A stretch of DNA of 64,000 bases from Pollenia angustigena (GCA_930367215.1 OV884059.1:25630945-25694944); one strand, 5' to 3'; positions 1 to 11,535 are shown, numbered from the stretch's first letter. The notes: generated by a model not told the origin, from the sequence alone. Program-made: numbers and translations.

Positions 1-749
1 GTAATAAAATTTTTCAAGGTATATCATAAAAATACCAAATAACTTTTCTTATAAAACAGTTAAAACAACAACAAACAACTACTACGAGTACTATGCATAA
101 AGATATAAAACAACAACAACAACAACAACCACTGTTTTGTGGTGTAATACAATCTTGAACGCTTAAATTCTATAGCATACATTTAGGCTCGTCAATAAAT
201 TTTTTGGTTCTAAGAAGTTTTTCTTGCTTTCTTTGAAAATAAAATAAACAAAAAAAAAAAACAGATAATTTTTTAATAAAATTAACATAAGGGTAAAAAT
301 CACAGCATTTTACTACATACATGAAGCATATAAGGTAAACTTTAAGATAATGGCTGTTATTGTTGTTGCTGTTGCTGTTGCTTTTTTATTGACAATTTGT
401 TGGTTTGGCGGCTAAAGAACTGAAGGTATGCATTGAGGCAACATTGAAGAGTACAAGAAAAAAAGTTAAGGGGAAGTTTTTAAACAATTTTCTTTGTAAC
501 ATGTTTTGGTTGATGAAAATATGATAATTGGCTAAATTTGACAAGGGAAATTTTAATAATTTTTTTTTTTTTTTTTTTTGTTTTTCTGCGTTCTTTTAAA
601 AGACAAAGTTTTTCTGTTCCTTAAGAACAATTTTAATGACAAACCATGTGTGTTTTATTTATTAATAATCAAAATTAATTTCATAAAGAGTTTGTTTTTT
701 GCGTATAATAATTAAATTTTACTTTTTTATTTCTTTTGTTTAATTTTAG
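1..749 (+). other. ct: 3' part of an intron of cut
   Basis: This stretch has no open frame of note and ends in a T-rich tract and an AG at 748-749, the acceptor of the first coding exon in the window. It holds a (CAA)n microsatellite at about 111-129 and a T run at about 561-579. The upstream exons of cut must lie outside the window. Confidence 0.75.
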
Positions 750-1216
750 ATTAAAGCCTTATTCGAAGAAGTTAAACGTTTAAGAAGTGTCGAACAAACT
801 CATTTAATACAAATCCATCGTTTGGAAGAACATTTGGAAGCCAAACGCCAGCATATAATGCGTTTGGAATCTAAACTGGATAAACAACAAATTAATGAAG
901 CTTTACAGGAAGCCCAGCAGCAAAATAAACTTTCGCAAGATTTGCCGGATCATGAAAAGGATTGTGAAATGTTAGAGGTCAATGAAAGCGCCAATAGATC
1001 GGAGGAAGAGAATGATGAGGAAAATGAAGAGCAAGAGATTGTTAAAGAAAGAAACTGTGATTTAACGCCTCAACTTAAGGAGAAAGATCAAGAGGAAGAG
1101 GATGATGATGTGGAGGAAGAGGAAGAGAAGGAAAATAATGAAAATTCCTCTATTCTGGAAGAGTGTACAAATACAAAGGATTCAATGAAAGATTTACAGA
1201 TTAAAAAGGAAACACA
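750..1216 (+). CDS. ct: cut exon: coiled-coil and acidic region
   Basis: First cut exon in the window, 467 nt, read from 750 in phase 0 after the acceptor AG at 748-749. The start is a splice site, not an initiator: the open frame continues upstream of the Met at 822 with residues IKALFEEVKRLRSVEQTH, typical of the Cut/Cux coiled coil. Heptad-like Leu/Glu/Lys-rich residues (HRLEEHLEAKRQH, MRLESKLDKQQ) are followed by a very acidic stretch (Glu/Asp runs at about 960-1160). Cut/Cux proteins are nuclear transcription factors; their N-terminal coiled coil is thought to mediate protein contacts. The donor is ACA|GTAAGT at 1216/1217, leaving two bases (CA) of a split codon. Reading past the donor meets a stop at once. 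Fly Cut is roughly 2,100-2,200 residues, so about 400 N-terminal residues are probably encoded upstream. Confidence 0.93.
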
Positions 1217-1360
1217 GTAAGTAAAAGTAGAGTATAACAATGAATATTTACAATAAAAAATCAGTTTACATTAAATCATTTTTAGAAATTATGTTTATTA
1301 GGGAAAAAAAACTAAGGCGAATTTACTTTAAAAACACAGCTGAGCTATTTTTATAGTTCC

Positions 1361-2075
1361 AGCGGCCTTGAAATTCCAACTCCGACTCTTAATCTAACCT
1401 TAATGCTAAACGTATATGAGACTGGTCCTTATTTGACTTTAAACTCTTTTGTTTAATGCAGTTTCTTTTAAATGTTTAAGTATAGCAAGAAAAGGATTCA
1501 GTAAAAATTTCGAACACATATTTTAAATATTGCATCGTCAATTTCGAAGTACATATTTTCATTTTTGAAATTATTAGAATATTATTTCTAAAGCACTTTT
1601 TTTTGTCGGTTGCAAATATCTCCCATACCACCGCATCAAATTTAATGAATGAAGTCTCATTTTAAAGCTTCTTTCTAACACTAATGACGAAAAATAATTA
1701 GAAATTGAAAAATTAATATTTTCATTGATAAAAATTACGGTGCGAAATATTCGCACGGGTCATCTAGTTATTAGAATATTTGTCTAAATTTTTTATGCCG
1801 AAAAATTTTGAAGTCGGATTCACGAATTTTTTGTGGGTACTTCGACTCCGGTACAAAAACCTCAACTCCGATTCTAAAACACCGACTCCACAGCCTTTTT
1901 GACAAAATTGTCTAGACAAAATGTATTCTTATCAAAAATATGGTTTTTGGTATATTTTAATTGAAAAAATTTATTTTTCAAAAAAATTTGTTTGAAAAAA
2001 GTACCGTAATGTTGAAAAAAGTACTCTTTTGCTTGGTGGTCAGTACCATCTAAATTTTTCAATTTTCCATCACTG
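1361..2075 (-). mobile_element. hAT-like MITE fragment, interrupted
   Basis: The right end, TTTTCCATCACTG at 2063-2075, and the adjoining sequence (TGCTTGGTGGTCAGTACCATC, a run of GTAC-containing words, and repeated ACTCCGACTC motifs) match the complete element at 10825-11192 in inverse orientation. The opposite terminus is not recognisable near 1361, so this is a truncated copy. A different short element (1584-1767) is inserted in it. Confidence 0.55.
1584..1767. mobile_element. short element with 13-bp target duplication (copy 1)
   Basis: A 184-bp unit starting ATTTCTAAAGCAC and ending CACGGGTCATCTAG, flanked on both sides by the perfect 13-bp direct repeat TTATTAGAATATT (1571-1583 and 1768-1780). 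A second copy with the same two ends sits at 14915-15173 with a different, 14-bp duplication. The 3' end has a small hairpin (GTGCGAA / TTCGCAC) about 8 nt before the terminal CTAG. That looks like a Helitron end, but Helitrons do not duplicate their target, so the class is unresolved. There is no ORF. Compared with copy 2 it lacks about 75 internal bases. Confidence 0.8.
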
Positions 2076-3382
2076 CTGGCTTTGGCGTTAGTTTGATTTT
2101 TTTAAAGATTAGCCTTAAATAAACTAGAACTAATTTGAAAGGAATTATAATTCTTTTTATTTAAACCTGAAAAGTGGAAGTATAAACCCAAAGAATTAAG
2201 AGAGCTGGCAACACTGTACACATAGCTGCCAGATAAAATATGTCGAAAATCGACAAATTTTGCAAAAAAAAAAACGTAAATTGGCAAATTGACTCGTCAT
2301 TGTAAAATAACACTAACTTTTCTGAAAAATTTTAGCTATTCTCCGTTTGTTGTAATTGGAATAAAAAAAATATTTCTTGTATCAAAAAATCGCTAAAAAT
2401 AACACGCTATTTTCACTCCTAATGACTATAAACAGCGGCAATAAACCAAAACAGAAAAATATTTGAAAAACATTTTGGTAGTACATATAATTCAATTCTC
2501 GAAGCTTGTCAACAGATGACTTTGCTTGTCTTGTATTATGAAGGATGTCATATATCTCAATTTGCTACAAAAGTTTAAGAATGTAGAATAAGAGACGTTG
2601 GTGGAATAAGATCTTTAATCATTCATAAAAAAGTACCAAAATTAGGTGACACATGAACTGAGATATATCGAACACCGATTTGGGTCACCAGAAATTCTAT
2701 GCCAGTGCTAAATTTTTTTTTTTTTAAATGGGTCTATTAGCAGAATCCCAAGTGTTACTTATTATTTTTATATTTGTCAACCAAATTAACGAAAGATCCA
2801 AAAAATTTTTTAAAAAGAAATAATACTAAAAGCTTTTGCGAATTAGTACAAAATTTGTCAAATGAAAAAACGTCGAATTGAGGATATAAATCGTCAAATC
2901 AACAATGGGCCATTTTGGATGCCAAAATCGTTAAAATTACGACAAATCGTCAAATCTGCCAACCATGACTAAACACTATTTTCTCTTACTCGTTCTGTTT
3001 AAACGCCTGTTTAACTTACAGTTTACTTACACGGTGAATGAAAAACTGCATTTTTTATTTACTTTGAAAGTATCTTCTATAAAAAATCTCCTAAATGTAT
3101 ACCATTACTTTTAAGCATTGATAAAAGTAAAGGGAAATACAAAAAAAATGGTAACAGAAATCGTAATTTTTTTCTAACCCTCTTTCTTCTCTACCCCTCC
3201 CGTCATCCACAAAAATTATATGCATGTATTGATGTTTTTAGTCATGATTAAAAATCACCGTGTGATTTGGGTGTTAAACAAAGAATTGTCTAATGTAAAC
3301 TTAAGCTTATATCAAAGTTTATAGTTTTTTTTTTTTAGTTTCTTAACAATTTTTAAAACTTTTTTTTATTCTTTTCTTTTAG

Positions 3383-3546
3383 TTCTAGATCACCTTTATC
3401 ATTAGACTCGATTAGCCAACAAAATGCCATTGCTGCTGCTGCAGCCGCCGCTGCTGCCTGCAATAATGATCCGAATAAATTCCAAGAACTATTAATGGAA
3501 CGTACCAAAGCTTTGGTAGCCGCTGAAGCTTTAAAGAATACCGAAG
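3383..3546 (+). CDS. ct: cut exon: Ala-rich linker
   Basis: A 164-nt exon between TTTTAG (3381-3382) and GAAG|GTAACT (3546/3547). The two bases carried from the previous exon plus T complete a His codon. The frame then reads SRSPLSLDSISQQNAI, a run of nine alanines, CNNDPNKFQELLMERTK and ALVAAEALKNTE, with one base carried to the next exon. The alanine tract is encoded by mixed GCT/GCC/GCA codons. The segment belongs to the linker between the coiled coil and the first CUT repeat; no separate domain is recognised. Support comes from open frame, fitting splice phases on both sides and non-AT-rich codon use compared with the flanking introns. Confidence 0.9.
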
Positions 3547-5518
3547 GTAACTTTTGAATTTTATTTACACGTATTTCAAACCTTAGCCACACTTTTCTAT
3601 AACAAAATGTTGTTAAACTTAATTTAATTTTTACCTTGTTTTTTTCCTCATATTGTATTATTATTTAAACCCAATATTTACCCAATTGACAAACAAAGAA
3701 GTTTATTCATTTTTATCTTTGAAAAAAAAAAAACAAATTGCAAAAAAAACTGAATTGGATAAAATATATTTATGGCTGTTGTTGTTGATGTTGTGTTTAT
3801 TGGTGTGGTTTTTTTACAAAAAGAATAATCTACTTTTTTTTCAATAAAAAAAAAAATGCAAAGTTTAAAATTCTATAACAAAAAAAATAAAAAAAGAGGA
3901 AAAAAAGAAAAGAAAACTGTGGGCGGCTTTATTTTTGCGTTATTTTCTGTAAATAGGCGCCAACATTTATGGCACTCTTTTCATTACAAAACAAATAAAT
4001 TTTTATAAAACACAAATATCCCTAGCGATAACAAACTTATCATCGTAAGATTAAATACAAATAATAATAAAATTATTACTTTAAACGAAAAACAGTTCTA
4101 AATGCATGACCAATAATCGTAAAATTTTTTCGTAAATTTCAAATATCATTTCAACAAATTGGCGATTTTTTGAGTTTTTCAGTTCAAAGCAATTTTTAAA
4201 TTTTTTTAAAAAGACCGTAAAAATTAACTTATCTTATAAAATATAAAACATTTTAAATTAGCCATTATTTCTATTTCGATAAATTCATTGGGTTGTTTAC
4301 GGAAAGCGGATTATGAGGTTATCTGGTTATGCAGTTCTTTTAACAGCAACAAAATATAAGAAAAGTAATTAAGGTATTTTGTTGTTTTTTATAAAAGTAA
4401 ATAAACATATAACCTGATAACCACCAAAGGCTGACTATCAGGTTATCTGGTTATATAGTTATATTAACAACAACAAAATATATTTAAAAAATTAATTAAT
4501 GTATTCTGTTGTTGTTAATATAACTAAATAACCACATAACCTGATAACCAGAAGTTCTCGAAGGCGGATTATGAGTTTATCTGGTTATTTAGTTATATTA
4601 CCAAGAACAAAATATATTTAAAAGAATTTATTAATGTATTTTGTTGTTGTTAATATAACTAAATAACCATATAATCCGATAACCAGCCTTCCGTGAACAA
4701 CCCAAATAATTTATAATCATTTTTTTAAAAAATTTGTTATAAATTTTGAATATTTTTCCCGTAGCTTTTAGAGAAAAAAAAAGAAAGGAAAAAGTTTTAA
4801 TACGTTTGTCAAATGTCCCCAAAGTCACCTTTATATCAAATTATAAAATGTCACAGAAATAATTTTTAAAGGATTTTCGAAAAATCATCCATATTTTATA
4901 AAATAAAAGACAAGACAATTTATTATAATTTTTAGATTTTTTATTGTGATTTATCATAAATTACTTGGGAAACATTTCATTAAAATCACATTTTTTTGAT
5001 TGAAAAGAATTTGCCATATTTTTTCAGCTGTTTTTCAAATTCTTGACATTTTACGTTTTTCGGTGCTTTTTTAGAATTCTAGATATTTTTAACAGCTTTC
5101 TTGCCTAAATTTCTAATATAAAAAAAGATTTTCATTAAAAAAAAAATTATAAAAAAGTCACTTTTTTTAATAGAAAAGTACCTAAAAAGTACTTTTTACA
5201 GTTTTCTGTACTTTCTTTTAAATATTTTTTGATATTTTTGAATAGTGATGTTTATTTGTAAAAAAAAAAATGTTAAAAAATTTTATGAAAAAAACTTTCT
5301 GTTGAAATCGCAAAAGTACTTGTTTAATTTTTCTATACTTTTGAGGATTTTTCAATATTTTTAGTACTTTCTTTTCTTATACAAAACTCTCTTTATCATC
5401 ATATGCTTTCAAACAAACAAACAAAAAAAAAAATGATTTTCTTAATCAACTAAAAAAGCGTTAAAATTACATTAAGGTTTTGTTTTTGTATAATTCTTGG
5501 TATCAAAATAATTCACAG
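3547..5518 (+). other. ct: cut intron with a palindromic repeat array
   Basis: Intron of 1972 nt. Apart from the foldback array at 4288-4708 it holds only AT-rich sequence with long A and T runs (3840-3910, 5100-5450). The small open frame at 3653-3847 is low-complexity intron sequence. Confidence 0.8.
4288..4708. repeat. three-fold palindromic array with terminal inverted repeats
   Basis: Outer inverted ends read ATTGGGTTGTTTACGGAA on the left and the inverse of TTCCGTGAACAACCCAAAT on the right. Between them lie three tandem units, each itself a near palindrome: GGTTATCTGGTTAT..AGTTATATTAACAACAACAAAATATA faces its inverse TTTTGTTGTTGTTAATATAACT..ATAACCTGATAACC. Units occupy roughly 4300-4420, 4430-4555 and 4560-4692. 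There is no ORF. It looks like a foldback-type non-autonomous DNA transposon; no clear target duplication was found. Confidence 0.75.
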
Positions 5519-6952
5519 AATCAAATCAAAATAACGAAGAGTCACAATGTTTAGATACCGACAAAAATACAAATGTTGCTACAAGTTCAAATGTTGCTAA
5601 AACCCAAGATGTTGAGGAACAAGTTGAAGCTTCAAAAGTGCCAAAAATAGAAATACTGGACGATGATGAAGAAGAACAGGAAGCTAAATTACTTAAAGAA
5701 AATGTTAATGAGACAGATTTATGTTCAAGCATAGATTTGGAAAATTTGGATTCCAATACCCCGCACGCATTAACAGAAAAGCCTTTAGAAGAAGATGAAG
5801 ACTCGGCAACATTTAAACAGAATGTTGAACGTTTTGGCACTTTGTTAGGTGAAGAATTGGTAAATTCTTACTGGCGTAGAGGTTTTGATCAAAGCAAATC
5901 TTTGTACAGCCAACAAACCCAACATCAGCAGCAACATCATCTGCAACAACAGCAGCAACAACGTTCTATGCAACATCAGCAACATCATCACCAGCATTTA
6001 ATGTTGCAACAGGCCAACGTCCAACATCATCACCAGCCACACCAGCAACCAATCCAACAACAACAACATCTTCATCAACAGCCTAATCCAACGCATTTAC
6101 CACAACCACCCTGTGGTCCTTCGACGACCACCTTGCTTAGTCAATTAGTTAATTCTACTTTTTCTACTCCCAACTCTAATCCAACAACTCAATCCTCTTT
6201 ACGTTCTTCAGATGGTTTTACACACTCGCAAACGGCCTCACATCATCATCATCCACACGCCCACCACCAACACCACCTGCACCATCAACTGCCCGCCCAC
6301 TTGGCTTCCGATCATCATGATAAGTCTTCACTCAACCACCATGATTCGTCGGCCTCCAGCGCCAGCACACCCAATTTACAGGAACAACGCAATAATGAGG
6401 ATCTTCATAGTTTGTCTTTGAATGGTTCTCTTAAGAATTTGGAGGATAATAACAATAGTTTATGCGCCACACCCACCAGTCATCATCTGGGTGCGGGGCA
6501 TCCCCCACACTTGCCTCATGGCTTTTTACCAGGCCTACCATTCCAATTTCAAGAACGAGGTCACTTCCGTTTTGCCGACGATTTGCAATTGCCTCCCGGC
6601 ACTTCTATGGCTGGCAGATTGGGTGAATCTTTAATACCCAAAGGCGATCCCATGGAGGCTAAGTTACAAGAAATGTTACGTTACAATATGGATAAGTACG
6701 CCAATCAGGCCTTGGATACTTTGCATATTTCAAGACGTGTTAGAGAACTTTTGTCTGTGCATAATATAGGCCAACGTATATTTGCCAAGTATATTTTGGG
6801 CTTGTCGCAAGGCACCGTCTCGGAGTTGCTATCGAAGCCGAAACCCTGGGACAAGTTAACGGAAAAGGGCCGTGACAGTTATCGCAAAATGCATGCCTGG
6901 TCTTGTGATGATAATGCCGTTATGCTACTCAAATCTTTGATACCTAAGAAAG
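5519..6952 (+). CDS. ct: cut exon: acidic and Gln/His-rich linker plus CUT repeat 1
   Basis: A 1434-nt exon starting after CACAG (5517-5518). The carried G plus AA gives Glu, and the frame stays open to the donor AAG|GTAAGT at 6952/6953, leaving one base. It opens with an acidic Ser/Thr/Glu segment (ESNQNNEESQ, LDDDEEEQE), followed by a long Gln/His-rich tract (about 5917-6080 and 6236-6330), and ends in CUT repeat 1 at about 6712-6945, recognised by VRELL, NIGQRIFAKYILGLSQG, TVSELLSKPKPW and LTEKGRDSYRKM. CUT repeats are compact helical DNA-binding domains found up to three times before the homeodomain in Cut/Cux proteins. The exon start is a splice site, so the in-frame GTG at 5638 is not a start. 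Reading past the donor adds only ten residues before a stop. The CAG/CAA/CAT-rich tract is likely length-variable. Confidence 0.95.
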
Positions 6953-7090
6953 GTAAGTTTGAAGTTTTTTTGTTTGCTTTATAAATTTACCCCAGTTTTA
7001 AAACGGATTTTCAGTTGCAGTTAATAATGTCCGTTGATTGAGTTAAATTCTTCTTTATGTTAAATTAAATAAAAATGTAATTTAAAGCAA

Positions 7091-7572
7091 CGAAAAGTTC
7101 ATTTAATTTTTACTGTCAAAAATTCAACCGCGAATTCCGTAAAAACAAATGAATATTCAGTTATCTTATATAAATTAATTGTCAAAAAATTAACTACATA
7201 TTCCGTAAAAACAAATAAATATGCAGTTATTTTATAAAATTTAACTGTCAAAAATTCAACACCATATTCAGTAATAACAATTAAATATTCAGTTAATGTC
7301 TGTCTGGTATTTTCTAGAAATTCGGCTCTTTTGTGGAGTAAACGAAAATTACTGAATTTAATAAAATAACTGAATATTTAATTGTTTTTACGGAATATGG
7401 GGTAAATTTTTTGACAGTAAAATTTTATAAAATAACTGAATATTTAATTGTTTTTACTGAATATGGTGTTGAATTTTTGACAGTAAAATTTTACAAAATA
7501 ACTGAATATTTATTTGATTTTACGGAATATGGTGTTGAATTTTTGACAGTAAAAATTAAATAAACTTTTTGT
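7091..7572. repeat. foldback element with iterated arms
   Basis: Two inverted arms of about 210-230 bp (7091-7300 and 7345-7572) flank a short unique loop. Each arm is built from about three tandem units of roughly 67 bp with the words TACTGTCAAAAATTCAAC, ATATTCCGTAAAAACAA and AATATTCAGTTA. The outermost ends AAAAGTTCATTTAATTTTTA and its inverse face outward. There is no ORF and no evident target duplication. It lies about 140 bp downstream of the donor of the CUT-repeat-1 exon. Confidence 0.75.
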
Positions 7573-9595
7573 TAAAAATAAATGAAAAATAAGTAGACCG
7601 GTTTTTAATTGAATTTTCATTTATTTTATATTACAATTTTAGTGAGTGTAGATTTGTGACATATTTTTAAGGACTATAGAAAAATTCATTTGCTTTCGTG
7701 ATAAATTTTGCTATAAAAAATGAAGGAATCTAAAAAAATAAGGTATACTTTCAGGAGCTTTTATATTTTTATAGCCTATTTTTAGGGGTTTTAGAAAATT
7801 TTCAAAGGTTTTGATAAAAAAAAAGGAAGAAATCTTTAAAAAAAAAATGTATACTTTTAGGAGCTTTTATTTTTAGCCTATTTTTAGGGGTTTTGTAAAA
7901 TTCTTGATAATTAAAAACATGATTATAAACAAAACTTAAAAAGGGCTTTAGAAAACTTTATTGCTGTTTTTTTCTATAGTTTTATTAGCATGTTTTATTT
8001 GTTTTGCTTAGTCGCTGCCAAATTCAAAATTTTGTCTAATTTGCTGCTAAAATTGTTTTGAAATCGTAATGTTTATATTTAATGCGGTTGCTAATCAAAT
8101 AAATTTCATTAAATTTATCATAGAATTTCACACATTTTTTACGTTGTTTTTGTATGATTTTTTTTTAACAATTATTTTAATTTAAAGCAAAATTCTTTAG
8201 TTTATGTATTTTTAACATATTTTTTTTTTTGGCAATTAATTAATTAATTTTCTAAAAAAAAAAAAAAAAACGAAAAAAAATTTTACAATAATATTAGTAA
8301 TGGATTTTTCTAAATGACCAAAATCCTATTAAAAAAAGAACTCTCTTTTTTATTATGTTACTTTGAGTTTAAAATTCGAAAAAAGAACAAGAAAAATGAG
8401 GACATTTTTGACGAAAAGTGAAGCTAAAAATCATTTTTAGCGTTGATAATGTTAATGTGGAATAGCAAATTTATATTCTTGGATGTCTCTTTTGTATGGC
8501 TACATTTGTTTTTAAATATTTATTTATGTATATTCGTTTTTTTCTTTTTATTTTTCTATACGTTAATGTCATATACTTGTAATAATATATAGATTTTTTT
8601 TCTATATGCCTCAAATCAAGTATCTATAAACTGGCTAGAAGCCAGCAACAGCCAGCCACCAGCAATGGCATCATGATATTGCTGTTGCTGTTGTTGTTGT
8701 TGTTGCATTTTAATTATTTTTGATTTCTGCATAAAAATTGAAAAATAAGCAGACAGTTTTGGTTATTTTACAGTCTAATTTGATTTTTTTACAATAAATT
8801 TACAAAATGTCTTTGAAGGAATTCATTTTTTTCTTCTTCTAAATGTTTTTAATGTAATAGTTCCCCTTGTAAAATAATGTTGCTGACGATGACGATGTTT
8901 AATTTGATTTAATTATTGAGCAAAATGTAGTTTTTTTTTAATTCAAACGTTTGGCGTGTAGACAGACATCAATTTTTACAAATTTGCGCGTTTGTATTTA
9001 TTTCTTTATATAATTTTCTTTTATTTTCTACAAACAAATAGTTATCAAACTAAAAACTTTAATTAACATGAAGATATTTTTCTTTTAATTACATTTTGTA
9101 AGGAAGAATTTTTCATTTTTTTTTTTGCAGAATTTGCAAAAAAAAAAAAAAAAAAAAATTATTGTAAAAAGTTTTTAGCTTAAGATTTTAATCATTTAAC
9201 AATCAATATTACTGGAAAAATAAGGCAAGAAATACAAGTAACATGCAAATTTGCATGTTCAAATTAAAACATTAAAAAAGTATTAAACAAAATGCAGAGC
9301 ATACCTTTTAGGGGCTGGACAAAGAAACCAACAAAATTAAAATCAAATTTAAGGAAAATTGATAGAAATCTTTAAAGAAAATAAAAAAATATAAAAAATG
9401 TATTTTCCAAAAAAAAACGGTTAAAAAACCAAAATCCAAAAAAATCTAAATTTCTTTAAATTTAGTTTAACATTTTTATTTAATTAAAGAAAATAAGTTA
9501 AAGTTGCAAATTTCATAAGAAATTTCTTCAAAATATTGAATTATTTTTTAGCTCAAGCAATATAGAGGCGATTTTGAGCCTTAGCATAAGTTCCA
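7573..9595. other. ct: AT-rich intron sequence without recognised genes
   Basis: This part of the large cut intron has many A/T homopolymers (for example 8262-8280 and 9139-9158) and a CTG/TTG microsatellite at about 8670-8706. No terminal repeats, RNA gene or coding sequence was recognised. Confidence 0.6.
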
Positions 9596-9605
9596 TTAAA
9601 GCGGA

Positions 9606-10060
9606 GCACACTTTAAGGGATAATTTTAATAATTTAGTAATGCAGCATAGTTTTAGGTTTATTATTTTATACGTTTAACCAAAATGTTCTTCTAAATAAG
9701 GCATACTTTAAGGTTTCTTAAATATAAGGATACCTGTAGCATCAATTTATTAAAAGTACAGCATACTTTAAGGGTTACTTTTAGTATTTTAGTAATGTAG
9801 CATCGTTTTAGGGTTATGATTTTATATGTTTAGCCTAAACTTTGTTCTAAATAAGGCATACTTTAAGGTTTCTTCGTTATATAGATACCTGTAGCATAAA
9901 TTTTAATATTTAAAGCACAGCATACTTTAAGGGTTATTATTAATAGTATAGTAATGTAGCACTGTTTTTAGTTTATTATTTTATATGTTTAGCTAAAATT
10001 TTATTCGAAAAAGGCATACTTTTAGTTTTCTTAGTTATATAGATTTGAATATTTATTTCT
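9606..10060 (+). repeat. about 157-bp tandem repeat, three units
   Basis: The phrase GCATACTTTAAGGG recurs at 9606 (as GCACACTTTAAGGG), 9761 and 9920, spaced by 155 and 159 bp. It is followed each time by a TAGTAATG(C/T)AGCA segment, a TTATTTTATA(C/T)GTTTA segment and a second GGCATACTTTAAGG word. The units are diverged. No coding function is evident. Confidence 0.75.
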
Positions 10061-10816
10061 AGCCATTCACTTAAACTTTTGCTTATGCCAAAGGGTTATT
10101 TTTATTGGTTTTCCTTATATACATACATATAAAGCAGAGAAATTGTTAACTGGGTTCTTGGCAGCAAACAAATCAAAGTTTATTTTATAGTGCGTGCAAA
10201 TAAAACGTTTGTCTTTAAAATTTGCTTAAACATATGTCTAAAGAAAATAAAGAACCCTTGAAGAGCTTTAGCAGGGAAGGAGAGAATAACAAAGACATTT
10301 TTCCTATACAAAATAAATAGCAAAATAGCAACAAATACTTTTTGAAATGTTGACATTAAAAATAAACTGCAAAAAAAGAAAAAACCACTAGAACTCTAAA
10401 GAAAATGTGTATTTATATCAATGGTATTTAAAAGGAAACATGCAATTTTTCAAATATCCTTGTTTTATAAACGCGTTTTCTATAAAGCAAAAGTCATTTT
10501 ATACGGCCGAGTATTTTAACTAGGCTTTTAGAAGTACAAGGTGACACTTGACACTTTAAAGATTTATTGGTTTTTGATTTTGTTGTATAAGCAAAACTAA
10601 ATAAACAAATAAAAAGGTTAAAGGTTAAGAAATTTTATTGGTTTTAAATAATTTTAAATTAAAGAATTTGAAGGCCTTAAGAAATTTTAAATAAACTAAA
10701 TTGTTTCTATTTAATAAATTCCAAACTTGAAGAAAACAAATGAAATTCAAAAAAACTTAAAAACTTTAGCCTAATAAAGGGTGTCCCAAAAAAAATTTAG
10801 TTTAATAGAAAACGCA
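10061..10816. other. ct: AT-rich intron sequence, nothing recognised
   Basis: No open frame with coding character, no inverted-repeat element and no RNA gene could be recognised in this part of the large cut intron. Confidence 0.55.
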
Positions 10817-10824
10817 GTTGTTAG

Positions 10825-11192
10825 CAGTGATGGAAAATTGAAAAATTTTGATGGTACTGACCACCAAGCAAAAGGGTACTTTTTCAACATTTTGGTACTT
10901 TTTTCAAAGATTTTTTTTTTTTTTTTTTCGGAAAATAAACATAAATAAAAAACTAAAATTCTTAATTTTTTTGCTTATAGAGTTGGTATTTCAACGGTTG
11001 GAGTCGGAGTTAGTACTTTTTGTTGACGACTCCACGGCCCTGGTTGTCAATGTTAAAAAATATCAATGCTTAATTTCTACACAAAGAAGCATTACAAGAA
11101 AATAGTACCAAAATGGACGTGGGGGTATCGTGATATTTTTGAAAGGAAAAAGTACTGAAAATAGTACCATAATACTGAATTTTCCATCACTG
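10825..11192. mobile_element. hAT-like MITE with 8-bp target duplication
   Basis: A 368-bp element with inverted ends CAGTGATGGAAAATT and its inverse, exactly flanked by the 8-bp direct repeat GTTGTTAG (10817-10824 and 11193-11200). CAGTG-type ends with 8-bp duplications are characteristic of hAT DNA transposons. The interior is AT-rich with a T run at about 10910-10928 and encodes no transposase, so it would depend on an enzyme supplied elsewhere. A truncated relative sits at 1361-2075. Confidence 0.85.
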
Positions 11193-11535
11193 GTTGTTAG
11201 CCTTTTTTTAGGGTAGCCAATACTTTACTGTTTTTTTTTAGAAATTTTCTTTTTTTAATGTTTAAACTTTTATATCTGTGGCATTTTGACAAAACATCTT
11301 AAGTCGAGATAAGATAGCAAAAAAGTTAAAAAAAAACTCGGTGAAAAAATCATTTTTATTAAATAATAAAAAAAAAAACAAAATTAAAGAAAAAATTTCG
11401 TTTAAAATTTTAAAAAGTAAACAAAAATGTTTATTAAATGAAAATTCGTATGATTAACAACATATTTTTCAACTTTTTAAATTTGACTTAAGATGTTTTG
11501 ACATAAAGCCACAGACATGTTTGTATAAAACCTAA

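Larger units (their letters stand above)
1217..3382 (+). other. ct: cut intron carrying transposon pieces
   Basis: Intron of 2166 nt between the coiled-coil exon and the Ala-rich exon (GTAAGT donor, TTTTAG acceptor). It holds a fragment of a hAT-like MITE at about 1361-2075, which is itself interrupted by a short element at 1584-1767. From 2080 to 3380 there is AT-rich sequence with no coding sign. Confidence 0.8.

Noticed and set aside
1584..1767. Calling the short CTAG-ended element a plain Helitron
   Set aside because: The perfect 13- and 14-bp flanking duplications at two independent sites are not expected for Helitrons.
5526..5840. A Ser-rich open frame antisense to cut
   Set aside because: It is the complement of the acidic GAA/GAT-rich coding sequence.
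6212..6634. Two open frames overlapping the CUT-repeat-1 exon
   Set aside because: They are out-of-frame shadows of the Gln/His-rich and following cut coding sequence.
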